Shown piece after piece: positions 62,340 to 64,000 of a DNA stretch of 64,000 nucleotides. Below the pieces are notes generated by a model that was not told the DNA's origin, did not search any database, and saw only the letters and a program-made list of their open reading frames with translations. The DNA is from Diospyros lotus. Lineage: Eukaryota > Streptophyta > Magnoliopsida > Ericales > Ebenaceae. Made by a program: the position numbers and the translations under genes. The stretch's first letter is position 1. Each line of letters opens with the position of its first letter. Location: contig NC_068347.1 of NCBI RefSeq assembly GCF_014633365.1, forward strand, positions 20,978,433-21,042,432, in the 5' to 3' direction.

Positions 62340-63571
62340 TTTTTCATCTTCATCTAGGTCATCCTCCTTTTAGTCTATTGAAAGAAATGTTCCCTACTTT
62401 GTTTAGAACTCGTGATCTTGGCAATTTTCAATGTGATGTGTGTGTTATGGCCAAACATTATAGATCTTCTTATCCTATTAGTAATAAACTTTCATCTAAT
62501 CCATATGCTTTAATTCATTCTAATGTTTGGGTCCCTTCAAAAATTCCTAACTATTCAAGCGTAAAGTGATTTATTTCATTTATAGATGATTGCACCCGAA
62601 TGTGTTAGATTTTTCTACTAAAAGATAAGGCTAGCATTAGGACTGTTCTACCTTATTTTTGCAAAATGATCCACACTCAATTTGGAACTCATATTCAAAA
62701 ATTTAGAACAGATAATGCAAGAGATTATTTTAATGCTTACTTGCATCATTTTTTTCCAAAATGAAGGGATAGTCTATGAATCTTCATGCATAGACATTCC
62801 ACAACAAAATGGAGTAGCTGAAAGGAAGATGAGACATTTCCTCAATGTCACCCGAGCCCTTCTTCATTATCACAATGTTCCTAAATATCTTTGGGGAGAG
62901 GTTGTTTTGATAGCCACTTATGTAATTAATAGGTCCTATCTAAGGTTCTTAATAATCAAAGTCCTCTCCAATGCCTAACCAAATTTTTCCCTAACCTAAA
63001 GTTGCATTCTCCTTTGCCTCTTAAAGTTTTTGGATGTTTATGCTTTGTTCACATACCTAAGATCCATCGAGACAAGCTAGACCCTAAAGCAAAAAGATGT
63101 GTGTTCATAGGTTATTCTTCAACCCAAAAGGGTTATAAGTACTACAACCTTATTTCTCAAAAAATCTATGTTTCTGAGGATGCCACCTTCATTGAGTCTC
63201 AATCCTTCTTTGACTCTCAGCTTAAGGGGGAGAACACTCAACTTGAAACCAATTTAGACAGTTACTTTCCCTTTCCAGAACCAACCACTGATGTTGTCCA
63301 ACATCTTCCTAAGTTGTCCCAACCTCCATTTCACCAGTGCAATCCATCAAAAGCTTCTCATATTCATCCAATATGCCCTAAATCAACAAACCAGCAATTG
63401 ATTCCTTCTGACAGGTACAAAGGATCCCCCTATGTGTACAAGAGAAGGCAGCCTAGTGATGGTCCACAACCTATACCAATTGTAGCCCTTGATTCTGTTA
63501 GTGTAAGTGCTCTAGACCCAATCAGATTGGGCATGTTGTACACTGACAATTCTAATCATGTTATTATTTGA
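62340..63571 (+). pseudogene. Copia element D: integrase and linker, truncated
   Basis: HLHLGHPPFSLLKEMF (pre-integrase), CDVCVMAKH (zinc Cys pair), then TDNARDYFNAYL (second catalytic Asp) in another frame, and QQNGVAERKMRHFLNVTR (catalytic Glu) in 62682-62978. 63002-63571 is open: VFGCLCFVHIPKIHRDKLDP, CVFIGYSSTQKGYKYYN, then a Pro/Ser-rich linker. No reverse transcriptase follows; the element is truncated. Confidence 0.87.
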
Positions 63572-64000
63572 ATAAGGAGTTGTTCAAATTCACAAGAAGT
63601 CATTCTATTAGTTTCTTGTTATTATTGTAATAACCGAATGAAACTAGATAGAAGTCCATATGATGTATACTGTGATAAATCTATAAAGAAGTGAGATGAT
63701 GCATCACAGTTTCTAGACATCATTAAACGTCCCAAGTCGTAGCAATGTCAAGAATGGACATTGACAATTGTGGTAAGACTTGTATGTGCTATGTTTTTGC
63801 TATGTGATAGCAATGGGGTCTCACACCCATAGGCATGGGGATGCCTAGACAAGTACATAGGTGACCAATGTTGGAGAACGTGTCACTGGACATGACTCGC
63901 CATGAGAATCCATTTTGGTTATATGTTGATGGTATTCTCATACGAGATGGGTGTAACTAATCCTTGGACCTGAGGTTATCACGGTCATCTCATAAGAAGA
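63572..64000. repeat. Unassigned repeat-like sequence at the window end
   Basis: No gene. Contains TAGGTGACCAATGTTGGAGAA and CATGAGAATCCATTTTGG, phrases I recall from long repeats in plant genomes. It directly follows the truncation of element D. Confidence 0.4.

Noticed and set aside
61950..62373. Three overlapping short plus-strand ORFs
   Set aside because: They read through the duplicated LTRs of the TRIM; the repeated residues come from the LTR duplication.

Overview
The window is plant nuclear DNA, almost certainly from a eudicot. It is AT-rich, with GT-AG introns, one seven-exon receptor-kinase gene, Ty1/copia pol relics, long LTRs that begin TG and end CA, hAT transposons, and miniature LTR elements primed from initiator tRNA-Met. 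I cannot name the species. Only one intact host gene is visible: a G-type lectin S-receptor-like serine/threonine kinase on the minus strand, with coding exons between 23975 and 20204. Nearly everything else is layered transposable-element sequence, and many layers can be resolved because both target-site duplications (TSDs) survive.

Left block (1-20200). A minus-strand copia element (C; integrase and linker at 16790-10449) is cut by two solo LTRs (13137-16174 and 10684-12727) and by a second copia element (A). A has its 5' LTR at 9180-10448, gag to RNase H at 9109-4918, an extra ORF at 4468-3601 and a partial 3' LTR at 2401-3030. A's 3' LTR is itself cut by a long LTR of the TGTAAC...CCC type (1-2400) that carries two tandem arrays. 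Right of C lies a fragment of another LTR element, with its primer site at 19679, split by a 2.6 kb solo LTR (16925-19514).

Middle block (20200-41600). After the kinase gene comes a degraded hAT element (about 25254-29490), interrupted by a long unclassified repeat. Then come copia LTRs. A solo LTR (31147-39325) holds a miniature LTR retrotransposon (31821-38981). One LTR of that miniature element carries a 5,120 bp hAT element with terminal repeats and a perfect 8 bp TSD (31913-37032). The other carries a 1,652 bp solo copia LTR (37276-38927).

Right block (41600-64000). A plus-strand copia element (B) runs from its 5' LTR at 41616 to about 50105. A 2,558 bp solo LTR (46695-49252) has landed directly after its YxDD reverse-transcriptase active-site codons. 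Then follow a fragment related to A's extra ORF, degraded LTR sequence, a second copy of the unclassified repeat split by two more solo LTRs (53600-57327 and 57355-58572), a tRNA-like relic, and a third copia element (D; LTR at 59820, ORF relics to 63571). D's pol is split by a complete 450 bp miniature LTR element (61890-62339).

The least expected pattern is that LTRs of several related copia subfamilies carry dispersed arrays of short motifs, each centred on TCGA: GTCGAC, ACTCGAGT or TTTCGAAA depending on the subfamily. No bacterial, viral or CRISPR system is present. Gene boundaries were read by eye from the sequence and TE family names are inferred from protein motifs.
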